Source of the DNA: CAVVYJ01 sp963752495
Lineage (GTDB): Bacteria; Pseudomonadota; Gammaproteobacteria; Burkholderiales; Methylophilaceae
Assembly: GCA_963752495.1 (NCBI GenBank)
Contig: CAVVYJ010000002.1
Coordinates: 996,208-1,060,207, forward strand
Length of the DNA stretch: 64,000 nucleotides
Direction: 5' to 3'
Below the pieces are notes generated by a model. The model searched no databases, was not told where the DNA came from, and saw only the letters and a list, made by a program, of their open reading frames with translations. Each line of letters starts with the position of its first letter. Position 1 is the stretch's first letter. The position numbers were made by a program, and so were the translations under genes. Shown piece by piece: positions 19,345 through 28,930 of this stretch.

Positions 19345-19742
19345 TGGTCGACGATAAAGAGATTAAATGCAGGTTAGATAAATGGCTTTGGGCTGCGCGA
19401 TTCTTTAAAACACGCAGCATCGCTGCTGATGCGGTAGATAGCGGCAAAGTGCGCGTAGATGGTGATAGAGCCAAAACTGCTAAAGAGATTAAAATTGGCA
19501 TGTTAGTCAATGTGCGTAATAAAGATTTTGAAATTGAGGTAGAAGTAACGGGTTTATCCAACATTCGCCGCGGCGCTCCGGAAGCAGCTTTGCTATATGC
19601 AGAAACAGAAGAAAGCAAAGTAAAACGAGAAAATGCCAAAATTACGCGTGAGGCTGACCATGCTGTGCGTGAGCGCGGCGCAGGGCGCCCGACAAAACGC
19701 CAGTTGCGCGATATTCGTAAATTTACCGGCTTAAAGTACTAA
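19344..19742 (+). CDS. hslR: S4-domain RNA-binding protein, HslR/Hsp15 family
   Basis: 132 residues. An S4 domain is at the N-terminus (CRLDKWLWAARFFKTRSIAADAVDSG, given here in part as the RLDKWLWAARF signature, then GKVRVDG), and a basic C-terminal tail ends RGAGRPTKRQLRDIRKFTG. Hsp15 binds stalled 50S subunits carrying nascent peptide and helps recycle them. Intact; its start overlaps the Nramp stop. Confidence 0.9.
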   Translation: MVDDKEIKCRLDKWLWAARFFKTRSIAADAVDSGKVRVDGDRAKTAKEIKIGMLVNVRNKDFEIEVEVTGLSNIRRGAPEAALLYAETEESKVKRENAKITREADHAVRERGAGRPTKRQLRDIRKFTGLKY

Positions 19743-19789
19743 TTAGTTAAAAAATGCTTGTGTCAAATCAATAAATCTTGGTAAACTGC

Positions 19790-19804
19790 GTTCAATCATT
19801 GAAC
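19790..19804. promoter_or_regulatory. Perfect palindrome, candidate operator
   Basis: GTTCAATCATTGAAC is a perfect inverted repeat (7-bp arms, one central base) 18 bases upstream of the MarR-type regulator start. MarR proteins bind such short palindromes as dimers, so autoregulation of the polysaccharide locus is plausible. TTGTGT at about 19759 could be part of a -35 box, but no strong -10 is seen. Confidence 0.5.
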
Positions 19805-19822
19805 GGTAGATATTAAAAACGC

Positions 19823-20170
19823 ATGCTCACTGACGAATATCGCTATAAAATACTAAAAATATTGGAAGCAAATCCTGAAATCAGCCAACGTGATTTGGCG
19901 CGTGAACTTGGCGTAAGCTTGGGGCGTGTCAATTTCTGTCTGAAAGCCTTAATTCAAGTGGGGCTTCTAAAAGTCACCAACTTCCGTAATAGCAGCAACA
20001 AACTGGCTTATATGTACTTGTTAACACCTACTGGGATTAAAGAAAAGTCTGCAATTACTGAGCGCTTTCTGAAGATTAAACTGGAAGAGCGCGCGCAGCT
20101 TGAGACCGAGATTACACAATTGAGAAATGAAGCAAGGCAACTGATGCATGGCGAGGCAGGGCATCCATGA
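19823..20170 (+). CDS. MarR-family EPS-associated transcriptional regulator
   Basis: 115 residues. The winged helix (MLTDEYRYKILKILEANPEISQRDLARELGVSLGRVNFCLKALIQ, seen in pieces) is followed by KLAYMYLLTPTGIKEKSAIT and a coiled C-terminal helix, the pattern of the small MarR-like regulators found at the head of exopolysaccharide clusters. The last four bases overlap the manC start (ATGA). Together with the palindrome just upstream it is the obvious local regulator of the locus. Confidence 0.88.
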   Translation: MLTDEYRYKILKILEANPEISQRDLARELGVSLGRVNFCLKALIQVGLLKVTNFRNSSNKLAYMYLLTPTGIKEKSAITERFLKIKLEERAQLETEITQLRNEARQLMHGEAGHP

Positions 20171-21576
20171 ATAATCACTATGCAGTCGTCCTTTGCGGAG
20201 GCTCTGGAACCCGCCTTTGGCCACTCTCGCGAACACTTAGACCAAAACAGCTGTTAGCACTTAATGGCGAGCAAACCTTGCTGCAGCAAACTACAGCAAG
20301 GGTGTTAGCACATGTACCAGCAAGTAACTCTGTTTACCGTTACACATGAAGACCATAAATTTGAAGTGAAAGGACAGCTGGCGGAAATCGCGTCGGATGC
20401 GGTTGCATAATGTACTGGCCGAACCCTGCGCGCGCAATACATTACCTGCAATTGCTTGGGCGGTGAACAACATACACCAAAAGGATGCTGATGCAGTAAT
20501 TGGCGTGTTTGCATCAGACCACGCCATTGATAACCAGTCTGCATTTTTAGAAGCTTGGAAGACTGCGGAAGTAGTAGCTGAAGCAGGTTATCTGGTGCTA
20601 CTTGGCATTAAGCCGCACGAGCCTGCCACTGGCTACGGTTATATTAAGCCAGCAAAATTGCTTAAAGATGGCACGATGCCGGTGTATGAAGTTGCGCAGT
20701 TTGTGGAAAAGCCAAATGTTGAAAAAGCCATCCAGTTTCTTAAAGAGGGTTATTTGTGGAATAGCGGCATGTTTGTGTTTAAGGCAAGCGTTTTTATGCA
20801 AATGCTAGCAAAATATCAGCCCGAAATGACACAACAGCTAAGCGCAATGACTACGGAAAATTTTGCTGATACGTATACCGATTTTACCAATATCTCAATG
20901 GATTACGGGTTGGCAGAAAAAGCCGATAAAGTAGCGGTAGTGCCCGTAGATATGGCATGGAGCGACCTAGGGAGCTGGGACTCGATCTATCAAAGGCATG
21001 AAAAAGATAAGCAAAATAATGTGATACACGGAGAAGTGCTTACACAAGATACGACGAATAGCCTGCTCTGGAGTCAATCTAGCTTACTAGCCACTGCTGG
21101 TTTGGATAATATCGTGGTGATTCAAACCGCAGATGCTACTTTGATTTGTGACAGGAGCCGCACTGAAGAGATTAAAACTCTCGTAGCACGGGTGAAAGCA
21201 CATAAGCCAGAACTTACCGAAATTCACCAAACCGTTTATCGTCCATGGGGCAGTTATACGGTGTTAGAAGAAAATACTAATTTTAAAATCAAACGTATTG
21301 TCGTAAATCCAGGTGCAAAACTTTCAATGCAAATGCACAAGCATCGCTCAGAGCACTGGGTAGTAGTTTCTGGGGAGGCAACCATTACTAATGGTGAAAT
21401 GGAGTTTACATTACAAGCCAATCAATCTACCTATATCCCTAAAACACATCGACATCGCCTTGCTAATAATGGAGCTACGCCATTGAGCTATTATTGAGGT
21501 GCAGTGCGGTGATTATGTGGGTGAAGACGATATTATCCGGTTTGATGATACTTACGGAAGGTTAACTACAAAGTGA
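20167..21576 (+). CDS. manC: Mannose-1-phosphate guanylyltransferase / mannose-6-phosphate isomerase, three frameshifts
   Basis: Bifunctional AlgA/ManC/CpsB-type enzyme that makes GDP-mannose. The N-terminal nucleotidyltransferase has VVLCGGSGTRLWPLSR (residues about 7-22) and FVEKPNVEKA; the C-terminal cupin isomerase has RPWGSY, PGAKLSMQMHKHRSEHWVVV and TYIPKTHRHRLAN. Frame breaks lie near 20325, near 20405 and near 21490. The last restores a normal end (VQCGDYVGEDDIIRFDD) with a stop at 21576. Each break is a single-base event, most likely sequencing error. It supplies GDP-mannose for the surface glycan, though no other GDP-mannose pathway gene is nearby. Confidence 0.9.
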
Positions 21577-21622
21577 CAACAAGCAGGAATACAAATTTAA
21601 AATTGATGAATAATTATAAATT

Positions 21623-22930
21623 ATGATGAAAGAAACTTTAATAGAAAAGCTAAATAATAAGTCAGCGATAATTGGTATTGTCGGGTTAGGTTATGTTGGC
21701 TTGCCGCTTGTATTGCGGTATGCAGAGGTGGGTTACAAAGTACTTGGTTTTGATATAGATAAGGTAAAAGTTAATAGTTTGAATCAAGGTTTATCTTATA
21801 TCGAACACATTTCTTCTGAATCAATTGCTGGTTCACTCAAATTGGGTTTTGAAGCTACTACCGATTTTAGCAGGGCATCTGAAGCAGATGCCCTGATTAT
21901 TTGCGTGCCAACACCACTCAATAAATATCGTGAACCCGACCTAAGTTTTGTAACTGACACAACAGATTCACTTGTGCCTTATTTGCGTCGCAGGCCAGGT
22001 TGTTTCACTGGAAAGTACAACTTATCCTGGTACAACGGATGAAGAACTGCTGCCTCGGATTGAATCCAAAGGTCTTAAAGTCGGCAAGATATTTTTTTAG
22101 TTTATTCTCCAGAGCGTGAAGACCCAGGCAATCCCAATTTTACTACCCGTACTATCCCCAAAGTTTGTGGTGGGCATACTCAGGCATGTCTTGAGGTAGG
22201 GCTGTCACTTTATGATCAGGTAATCGACAAGGTTGTGCCAGTAAGTTCGACACGTGCGGCGGAATTCACAAAGTTACTTGAAAATATTCATCGCGCAGTA
22301 AATATTGGTTTGGTGAATGAAATGAAAATTGTTGCGGACAAAATGGATATAGATATTCATGAAGTGATTCGCGCGGCTTCAACTAAACCATTTGGTTTTG
22401 TGCCTTATTATCCAGGGCCTGGTTTGGGTGGGCATTGCATTCCCATTGACCCATTCTATCTCACATGGAAAGCGAGAGAGTATGGTGTGCATACACGCTT
22501 TATCGAGTTGGCGGGTGAAGTTAATTCCTCTATGCCTGACTATGTGATTTCTAAGGTGGCTGCAGCATTGAATTTGGCTAAAAAAGCGATCAATGGCAGC
22601 CGGATTCTGGTGCTTGGTATTGCTTACAAGAAAAATGTGGACGACATGCGTGAGTCTCCTTCGGTCATGTTGATGGAAAAGCTGCGTGATTTAGGGGCTG
22701 ATGTTTCATACAGCGATCCTCACCTTCCGGTTTTCCCCAAAATGCGTGAACATCATTTTGAGCTTTCAAGCGTTCCACTCACGGCGGAAAATTTGTCTGC
22801 ATATGACTGTGTTCTTTTGGCTACTGATCACGACAAATTTGATTATGAGCTAATTAAACAGAATGCAAAGCTTATTATTGATTCTCGCGGCCGCTATTTG
22901 GCTTCCTCTGACCATATCATAAAGGCTTAG
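21623..22930 (+). CDS. wbpA: UDP-N-acetylglucosamine 6-dehydrogenase, two compensating frameshifts
   Basis: Oxidises UDP-GlcNAc at C6 to UDP-GlcNAcA with NAD+. The N-terminal Rossmann motif GIVGLGYVGLPLV (residues 18-30) and VPTPLNKYREPDLS are intact. Frame slips near 21995 and again near 22088 (a lost A in GGCAAGAT), and the intervening bases still read SLESTTYPGTTDEELLP and VYSPEREDPGNPN. The catalytic-Cys region GPGLGGHCIPIDPFYLTWKA and the C-terminal VLGIAYKKNVDDMRESPS are present. About 435 residues. The following wbpB, wbpD and wbpE homologues fix the assignment as the WbpA type rather than a UDP-glucose dehydrogenase. Confidence 0.9.
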
Positions 22931-22932
22931 GT

Positions 22933-23995
22933 ATGCGTCATTTTCCCGCACCAATTACCGATCGAAAAATTCGCTTTGCCTTAGTAGGCTGTGGCCGTAT
23001 TGCGCAAAATCATTTTGCCTCGATAAAGCAACACGCTGACCATGCTGAACTGGTGAGTGTGTGCGATATTGATCCGAAAGCGCTTGAAGCAGCGGCCAAA
23101 ACGACAGGGGCAAAACCTTTTCCTAGTCTGAAGCGTTTGCTCAAAGATACCACAGCCGATATTGTAGTTTTGACTACACCAAGTGGGTTGCACCCGAGCA
23201 AGACAATCGATGTTGCTGCATCAGGACGTCATGTTATGACTGAAAAACCGATGGCAACTCGCTGGCACGATGGCTTACGTATGGTCAGAGCATGCGACGA
23301 TGCCAAGGTGCGACTCTTTGTAGTCAAACAAAATCGCCGGAATGCTACATTACAATTGCTTAAAACAAGCTGTTGATCAAGGTCGTTTTGGGCGAATTTA
23401 CATGGTCAACCTCAATGTTTTCTGGGCGCGCCCTCAAGAGTATTACGATAGTGCCGCATGGCGTGGCACATGGGAGTTTGATGGCGGCGCATTTATGAAC
23501 CAAGCCAGTCATTATGTCGACTTATTAGACTGGTTGATTGGTCCCATCGAAAGCATTCAGGCATATACTGCAACACTCGCTCGGAACATTGAAGTTGAAG
23601 ATACTGGCGTTATGAGCATCAAGTGGCGTTCCGGTGCTTTAGGCTCCATGAACGTAACCATGCTGACCTATCCAAAAAACCTGGAAGGCAGTATCACAAT
23701 TATCGGCGAAAAAGGAACAGTGCGCGTCGGCGGTATGGCCGTGAATGAAATCCAGCACTGGGAATTCGCTGAGCCGCATGAAAATGATGAAAAAATCAAG
23801 CAAGCCAATTACGAAACCACTTCTGTTTATGGTTTTGGCCACCCTCTGTATTACGATAACGTGATCAAAGTCTTACAAGGCAAGGCCCATCCTGAAACAG
23901 ATGGTCGTGAAGGTTTAAAATCTTTAGAAACCCTCATCGCCACATACTTGTCAGCAAGAGACGGCAAGCGTGTTGCTCTACCACTGGACTATTGA
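22933..23995 (+). CDS. wbpB: UDP-N-acetyl-glucosaminuronate 3-oxidase (Gfo/Idh/MocA), frameshifted near 23366
   Basis: WbpB/WlbA oxidises C3 of UDP-GlcNAcA to the 3-keto sugar. The N-terminal Rossmann stretch FALVGCGRIAQNHF (residues about 16-29), CDIDPKALEAAAKTTGAK and the MTEKPMATRW motif (catalytic-site Lys in EKP) are seen. An extra A in CTTAAAACAAGCT breaks the frame, after which QAVDQGRFGRIYMVNLNVFW and GGAFMNQASHYVDLLDWL continue normally. It starts two bases after wbpA. Full length about 354 residues. Confidence 0.9.
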
Positions 23996-23996
23996 T

Positions 23997-24577
23997 ATGA
24001 CTGTAACTATTCATCCAACAGCAATTGTCGACGAGGGCGCGCAAATCGGCGAAGGTTCGCGTAGTATGGCATTGGGCGCATGTTTGTGGCGGAGCCCGCA
24101 TCGGCAACAGTTGTTCACTGGGGCAAAACGTTTTCGTCGGTAATGATGTGGTAATTGGCAATAACGTCAAAATCCAAAACAACGTTTCAGTCTATGATGC
24201 CGTCACTTTGAAGATGACGTATTTTGTGGCCCCAGCATGGTATTCACCAATGTATATAACCCACGTTCTGCCGTCATCGCGTAAAGATGAATATCGTAAA
24301 ACCTCATGTCAAGCGTGGTGCGACACTTGGGGCCAATTGCACCATCGTTTGCGGCACACCATTGGTGAATATGCGTTCGTCGCTGCTGGTGCTGTCATTA
24401 AGCGGGACGTGCCAGACTTTGCGCCCTATGGCTGGGGTGCCGGCCCGACAAATTGGCTGGATGAGTCGGCATGGTGCAAAACTTAATTTACCACTTAAAG
24501 GCGATGCCGAAGCTAACTGCCCTGAGACTGGAGAGCGATACAAACTAACAGCGGGAAACTGCATTCTTGTTGGGTAA
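23997..24577 (+). CDS. wbpD: UDP-3-amino-uronate N-acetyltransferase (left-handed beta-helix), multiple frameshifts
   Basis: WbpD/WlbB-type acetyltransferase that would acetylate the 3-amino group to give UDP-2,3-diacetamido-2,3-dideoxy-glucuronate. Hexapeptide repeats can be read by moving between frames: IHPTAIVDEGAQIGEG, VWHWAHVCGGARIGNSCSLG, VFVGNDVVIGNNVKIQNN, KRGATLGANCTIVCG, IGEYAFVAAGAVIKRDVP, VPARQIGWMS. At least four indels (near 24060, 24215, 24290 and 24420) break it. The end KLNLPLKGDAEANCPETGE is typical of WlbB. No part appears lost, so I treat it as an intact gene with sequencing errors. Confidence 0.85.
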
Positions 24578-24579
24578 GT

Positions 24580-25713
24580 ATGAGCGAAACAATTCCATTT
24601 ATCGATCTTAAGTGTCAGTACAAAGCCCTTGAAGATAATATCAAGTCTCGTATTAATAAAGTATTAGAACATGGCCAATATATCATGGGGCCAGAAGTTG
24701 CTGAGCTTGAAAGTAAGCTCGCTGATTATGTAGGTGTAAAGCACTGTATCGGTGCTAGTAGTGGGACAGATACCCTAATGATAGCCATGATGGCATTAGG
24801 CATAGGCGCTGGTGATGAAGTGATTACCACACCATTCACATTTATTGCCACGGGTGAAATGATTGCCTTGCTAGGTGCAATACCGGTATTTGTAGATATT
24901 GACCCACGCAACTACAATATAGACACTGCAAAAATAGAGGCTGCAATTACACCAAAAACCAAAGCCATTATGCCTGTAAGCCTGTATGGACAGTGTGCGG
25001 ATTTTGATGCAATTAACGCAATTGCTGATAAACATGGTTTGCCTGTGATTGAAGATGCCGCACAATCTTTTGGCGCAACTTACATGGGCAAAAAAAGCTG
25101 CAACCTTTCTACCATTGGCTCAACCAGCTTTTTCCCTAGCAAGCCACTAGGTGCTTACGGTGATGGTGGCGCCTTATTTACCAATAATGATGCGCTTGCA
25201 AAAGTGATGCGTGAAATCAGAGCGCACGGACAAGAAAAACGCTACTATCACTCAAGAATCGGTATCAATGGCCGCCTTGATACGATACAAGCAGCTATTC
25301 TTTTGGCAAAATTAGAGCGATTTGATTGGGAGGTAGAGCAACGCAGCAAATTAGGAACTAGTTACACAGAGTTAATACAGGAACACAATGACAAGCACCC
25401 GCAAGAAACAATAATCACGCCATATATTGAACCACACAATACTAGCGTTTATGCCCAATACACAATTCGTGTAAAAAATCGTGAACAAGTGCAGTTAAGG
25501 CTGAAAGAGGTTGGAATTCCCACTGCAGTACATTATCCAGTGCCATTGCATTTGCAACCGGCATTTGCAAATTTAGGGCAAAGTGAGGGGTGTTTTCCTG
25601 TTTCAGAAAATATCGCAAAAGAAGTGATGAGTTTGCCAATGGGCCCGGATTTAGATACCAGTACACAAAGCAAAATTGTAGATTGTTTGTTTCAGGCAGT
25701 CAGTAGCATTTAA
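24580..25713 (+). CDS. wbpE: UDP-3-keto-uronate aminotransferase (DegT/DnrJ/EryC1/StrS)
   Basis: PLP enzyme that transaminates the 3-keto sugar made by WbpB. 377 residues, unbroken. N-terminal IPFIDLKCQYKALEDNI is characteristic of the WbpE/WlbC group; SSGTDTLMIAM binds phosphate of PLP, VIEDAAQSFGATY carries the Asp, and Lys188 lies in FFPSKPLGAYGDGG. It starts two bases after wbpD and closes the wbpA-B-D-E set. The glutamate-linked NAD cycling between WbpB and WbpE known in Pseudomonas may apply. Confidence 0.93.
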   Translation: MSETIPFIDLKCQYKALEDNIKSRINKVLEHGQYIMGPEVAELESKLADYVGVKHCIGASSGTDTLMIAMMALGIGAGDEVITTPFTFIATGEMIALLGAIPVFVDIDPRNYNIDTAKIEAAITPKTKAIMPVSLYGQCADFDAINAIADKHGLPVIEDAAQSFGATYMGKKSCNLSTIGSTSFFPSKPLGAYGDGGALFTNNDALAKVMREIRAHGQEKRYYHSRIGINGRLDTIQAAILLAKLERFDWEVEQRSKLGTSYTELIQEHNDKHPQETIITPYIEPHNTSVYAQYTIRVKNREQVQLRLKEVGIPTAVHYPVPLHLQPAFANLGQSEGCFPVSENIAKEVMSLPMGPDLDTSTQSKIVDCLFQAVSSI

Positions 25714-25715
25714 CT

Positions 25716-26993
25716 TTGAAAAAATTACTTAAAACTAAGCTGGTAGGTAACACGGCTATATATGCATTAGCCAATGTACTAAATGGTGTTATACCATTTT
25801 TGCTTTTGCCTATTTTGACAAGAGTTTTTACACCTGAAGAATATGGGCTGGTTACCTTAATCAGTGCGGTCATTGCGATTATTGGGGCTTTTACAGGGTT
25901 AAGCGTTCATGGTGCAGTGAGCGTTAAATATTTTGATAAAGAGATTGATCACCCTAGGTTTGTGGGTGCAAGCTTCATGGTTTTAGCAGGGAGTACATGT
26001 CTTGTTTTAGTATTTCTTTTGATTGCTGGAAATAAACTTTCTGAATGGATACACCTACCAAAGCAATGGTTAATTATTGCTGCAATAGCATCTGCAGCTC
26101 AGTTTGTAGTTAACATCAGGCTAACCATGTGGCAAGTGCAAGAACAAGCAATACGTTATGGCTTTTTTCAAGTTACACAAACACTTTTTAACCTGACTTT
26201 ATCTCTCGCACTGGTATTTTGGTTGGTGATAGGCTGGGAAGGCAGGGCTTGGGGAATTGTAATGGCAATACTCGTTTTTGCAGTTTTTGCCATTGTTACC
26301 TTGCATAAAGAAAAACTGATTAATTGGCAGGGCGATAAAAAATATGCAAAGGATGCCATGCGTTTTGGCATGCCGCTTATACCGCATGTGATTGGCGGAT
26401 TGATTATTACCACTTCTGACAGATTTATAATTGCGAAAATCTTAGGGTCAGACTCCTTAGGTATATTTGCGGTAGCTATTCAAATATCTATGGTGATGAA
26501 CTTTTTAGTTGATGCGTTGTTGAAATCATACACGCCATATCTTTTCAGGAAATTATCTCTAATTTCAGATAAAGATAAAGAATATATAGTTAAAACAACA
26601 TATACAGCCTACGTGGTTTTTTTTATATTTAGCACATTTTATATATACATTGCTCAAATATTATTGCCAATTTTGGTTGGAGAGCAGTTTAGCTCATCTG
26701 CTACTTATATTCCATGGCTTGTGTATTCAGCCATGTTTTCTGGAATGTATTACCTCGTTGGATTGTACATAGTGTACGTCGGAAAGACACATGTACTATC
26801 GATTGTTACAGTTTGTGTTGGTTTGTTTCATTGCTTGCTACTTTACTATATGGTGAATGTTGAAGGTTTACTTGGGGCAGCAAAAGCAACCGTTGCATCT
26901 TCGGCGCTGATGTTCATGTTAACTTGGTTGTTTTCTGCTCGAGTTTATCCGATGAACTGGTTGCGTGTTTTTAAAAGAAGTGATTATGCATAA
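25716..26993 (+). CDS. wzx: Wzx-type oligosaccharide flippase
   Basis: 425 residues with about twelve hydrophobic segments. The N-terminus (VGNTAIYALANVLNGVIPFLLLPILTRVFTPEEYG, here in part LPILTRVFTPEEYG) is the signature of the polysaccharide-synthase/MATE-like flippases that move undecaprenyl-linked units across the inner membrane. The start is TTG 25716, two bases after the wbpE stop, because no ATG keeps the conserved first helix. The end overlaps the SGNH hydrolase start by eight bases. A second flippase-like domain lies at 41780. Confidence 0.9.
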   Translation: MKKLLKTKLVGNTAIYALANVLNGVIPFLLLPILTRVFTPEEYGLVTLISAVIAIIGAFTGLSVHGAVSVKYFDKEIDHPRFVGASFMVLAGSTCLVLVFLLIAGNKLSEWIHLPKQWLIIAAIASAAQFVVNIRLTMWQVQEQAIRYGFFQVTQTLFNLTLSLALVFWLVIGWEGRAWGIVMAILVFAVFAIVTLHKEKLINWQGDKKYAKDAMRFGMPLIPHVIGGLIITTSDRFIIAKILGSDSLGIFAVAIQISMVMNFLVDALLKSYTPYLFRKLSLISDKDKEYIVKTTYTAYVVFFIFSTFYIYIAQILLPILVGEQFSSSATYIPWLVYSAMFSGMYYLVGLYIVYVGKTHVLSIVTVCVGLFHCLLLYYMVNVEGLLGAAKATVASSALMFMLTWLFSARVYPMNWLRVFKRSDYA

Positions 26994-27693
26994 AATATTA
27001 CTAATTGGAGATTCTCTATCAATGGTTAGGCCTGATGTAGGGGTTTTTTATCAAGATACTTATGCTTATCAGCTACAAACTCAATTTAAAGACTCTGTAC
27101 TAATTAACGCTTCAGTACGGGCTAATAGCTCAGAAAATGTACTAACAGCTAATTATTGCTATGAAACACTAGATGCGGTTGATCCTGATTTGGTAATTTA
27201 TTTTTTAGGTGTAGTGGATTGTATGCCTAGACTTTTTTCGCGCAGAGAGCGCCTGTTTTTGAGATTGCTAATGGCGACAAAGTTTTTGAAGAATTTGGGT
27301 AAATTAATAATTGCTTACAGATCAAAAAGAAGATATGCACTAACGAGAAAAAGACTAATTCAGTACGTATCTATAAAAAATTGGGGCGAAAATCTAGAGA
27401 AATTTCTTCTGAAATCAAGCTGTAAAGTAATTTTTATCAATATTCCTTACCCTGGTAAAAGATTGGTATCAAGAAATTATCAGATTGAAGAGATTGTGGA
27501 TAATTACAATACATGTTTATCTGAACAGGCAAAAAAATATGGGGCATTTGTTGTTGACTTTAATAGTCTCACGAAAAAGTCACCACATTTGTTACTAGAG
27601 GATGGTTATCATATATCGGTAGAAGCCCACAAATTGTTAACTGGAATATTACTAGAGTCAATAACCGGTTCTATGAAGAGTAATTACATCTAG
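26986..27693 (+). CDS. SGNH/GDSL-like hydrolase, glycan-locus accessory
   Basis: 235 residues from ATG 26986. The upstream GTG at 26965 is possible but lies further inside wzx. Block I is ILLIGDSLSM with GDS near residue 9; LVIYFLGVVDC is block III-like, where Asn is expected and Gly is present; DGYHISVEAHKLL near the end gives the block V Asp and His. It has no signal peptide. Such proteins in polysaccharide loci usually add or remove acetyl groups. The substrate is unknown. Confidence 0.7.
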   Translation: MHKILLIGDSLSMVRPDVGVFYQDTYAYQLQTQFKDSVLINASVRANSSENVLTANYCYETLDAVDPDLVIYFLGVVDCMPRLFSRRERLFLRLLMATKFLKNLGKLIIAYRSKRRYALTRKRLIQYVSIKNWGENLEKFLLKSSCKVIFINIPYPGKRLVSRNYQIEEIVDNYNTCLSEQAKKYGAFVVDFNSLTKKSPHLLLEDGYHISVEAHKLLTGILLESITGSMKSNYI

Positions 27694-27745
27694 TTTTTCT
27701 GTTATGTATTTGGCTAATTTTTAAGTTTAATTTAAGAGTAATTTT

Positions 27746-28885
27746 ATGATTCCATATGGACGACAAAGTATAGATGAAACAGATGTTGCTTCGGTAATAG
27801 ATGTGCTTCATTCTGAATGGCTAACACAAGGCCCGGGCATTGCTTCTTTTGAGGAGACCATGGCCACTTATTGCCAAGCCAAACATGCGGTTGCAGTATG
27901 TAATGCCACTGCAGCCCTGCATATTGCCTGCCTTGCCTTAGATGTAGGTAAAGGTGACTTGGTTTGGACAAGCCCCAATACTTTTGTTGCCAGTGCGAAT
28001 TGTGCAAGATACTGTGGCGCTGATGTCGATTTTGTTGATATTGATCCTGTTAGTTTAAATATGAGTGTTAAAGCACTTGCTTTTAAGTTAGAAAAAGCTA
28101 AACAGCAAGGCAGGCTTCCGAAAGTTGTCATTCCAGTTCATTTTTCAGGACTTCCTTGTGAAATGGTGGAGATCTTTGCACTTTCTAAACAATATGGTTT
28201 TAAAATCATCGAGGATGCATCCCATGCTGTGGGAGCGGAATACAATGGCTATCCAGTAGGTTCTTGCCAATACAGCGATATCACCGTATTTAGTTTTCAC
28301 CCAGTAAAAATCATCACCACAGGTGAAGGTGGCATGGCACTTACAAACCAGATGAAACTTGCAGGTCGGATGGTTCGGTTACGTAGTCACGGCATTGCAC
28401 AAAAGCCAGAAGATATGGTATGCACACCACAGGGTGCATGGGAGTACCAGCAAATTGAACTTGGTCATAATTACCGTATGACTAACCTACAAGCAGCATT
28501 GGGTTTGAGCCAACTTAAAAGATTACCAGAATTTATAGCCAAAAGAAGAGCAATAGCAAAGCACTATCATGAATTGCTTGCTGAACTACCAGTGATAAGA
28601 CCTATTGTTTCAGATGAATCTTCATGGCACCTATATGCTGTGAGGTTTCCTGTAGAAAAACGCAAAGTTGTTTTCGATGCCTTTAGAAAAGCAGATATTT
28701 GGGTACAAGTACACTATATTCCAGTACATACACAACCTTATTACGCAAACTTAGGCTTTAAGTGGGGAGATTTTCCACAAGCGGAGCAATATTATGCAGA
28801 AGCGATTAGTCTGCCTTTGTATTTTGATTTAACTATCAAAGAGCAGAACTATGTTGTTGATTACCTGAAGCGATTGTTAAGCTAA
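27746..28885 (+). CDS. pseC: UDP-4-keto-6-deoxy-AltNAc aminotransferase
   Basis: PLP enzyme of the pseudaminic acid route; converts the PseB product to UDP-4-amino-4,6-dideoxy-AltNAc. 379 residues. MIPYGRQSIDETDV, WLTQGPGIASFE, VWTSPNTFVASANCARYCGA and IIEDASHAVGAEY are close to PseC family signatures, and Lys188 in FSFHPVKIITTGEGG is the PLP lysine. The 53-base gap before it is larger than most here. The usual partner pseB is not in this window. A LegC-type role (legionaminic acid) is less likely given the PseG and PseI homologues downstream. Confidence 0.9.
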   Translation: MIPYGRQSIDETDVASVIDVLHSEWLTQGPGIASFEETMATYCQAKHAVAVCNATAALHIACLALDVGKGDLVWTSPNTFVASANCARYCGADVDFVDIDPVSLNMSVKALAFKLEKAKQQGRLPKVVIPVHFSGLPCEMVEIFALSKQYGFKIIEDASHAVGAEYNGYPVGSCQYSDITVFSFHPVKIITTGEGGMALTNQMKLAGRMVRLRSHGIAQKPEDMVCTPQGAWEYQQIELGHNYRMTNLQAALGLSQLKRLPEFIAKRRAIAKHYHELLAELPVIRPIVSDESSWHLYAVRFPVEKRKVVFDAFRKADIWVQVHYIPVHTQPYYANLGFKWGDFPQAEQYYAEAISLPLYFDLTIKEQNYVVDYLKRLLS

Positions 28886-28930
28886 TTTCCAAATAAGAAA
28901 CATACTGAAAGTACACACAAGAGAAGTTTT

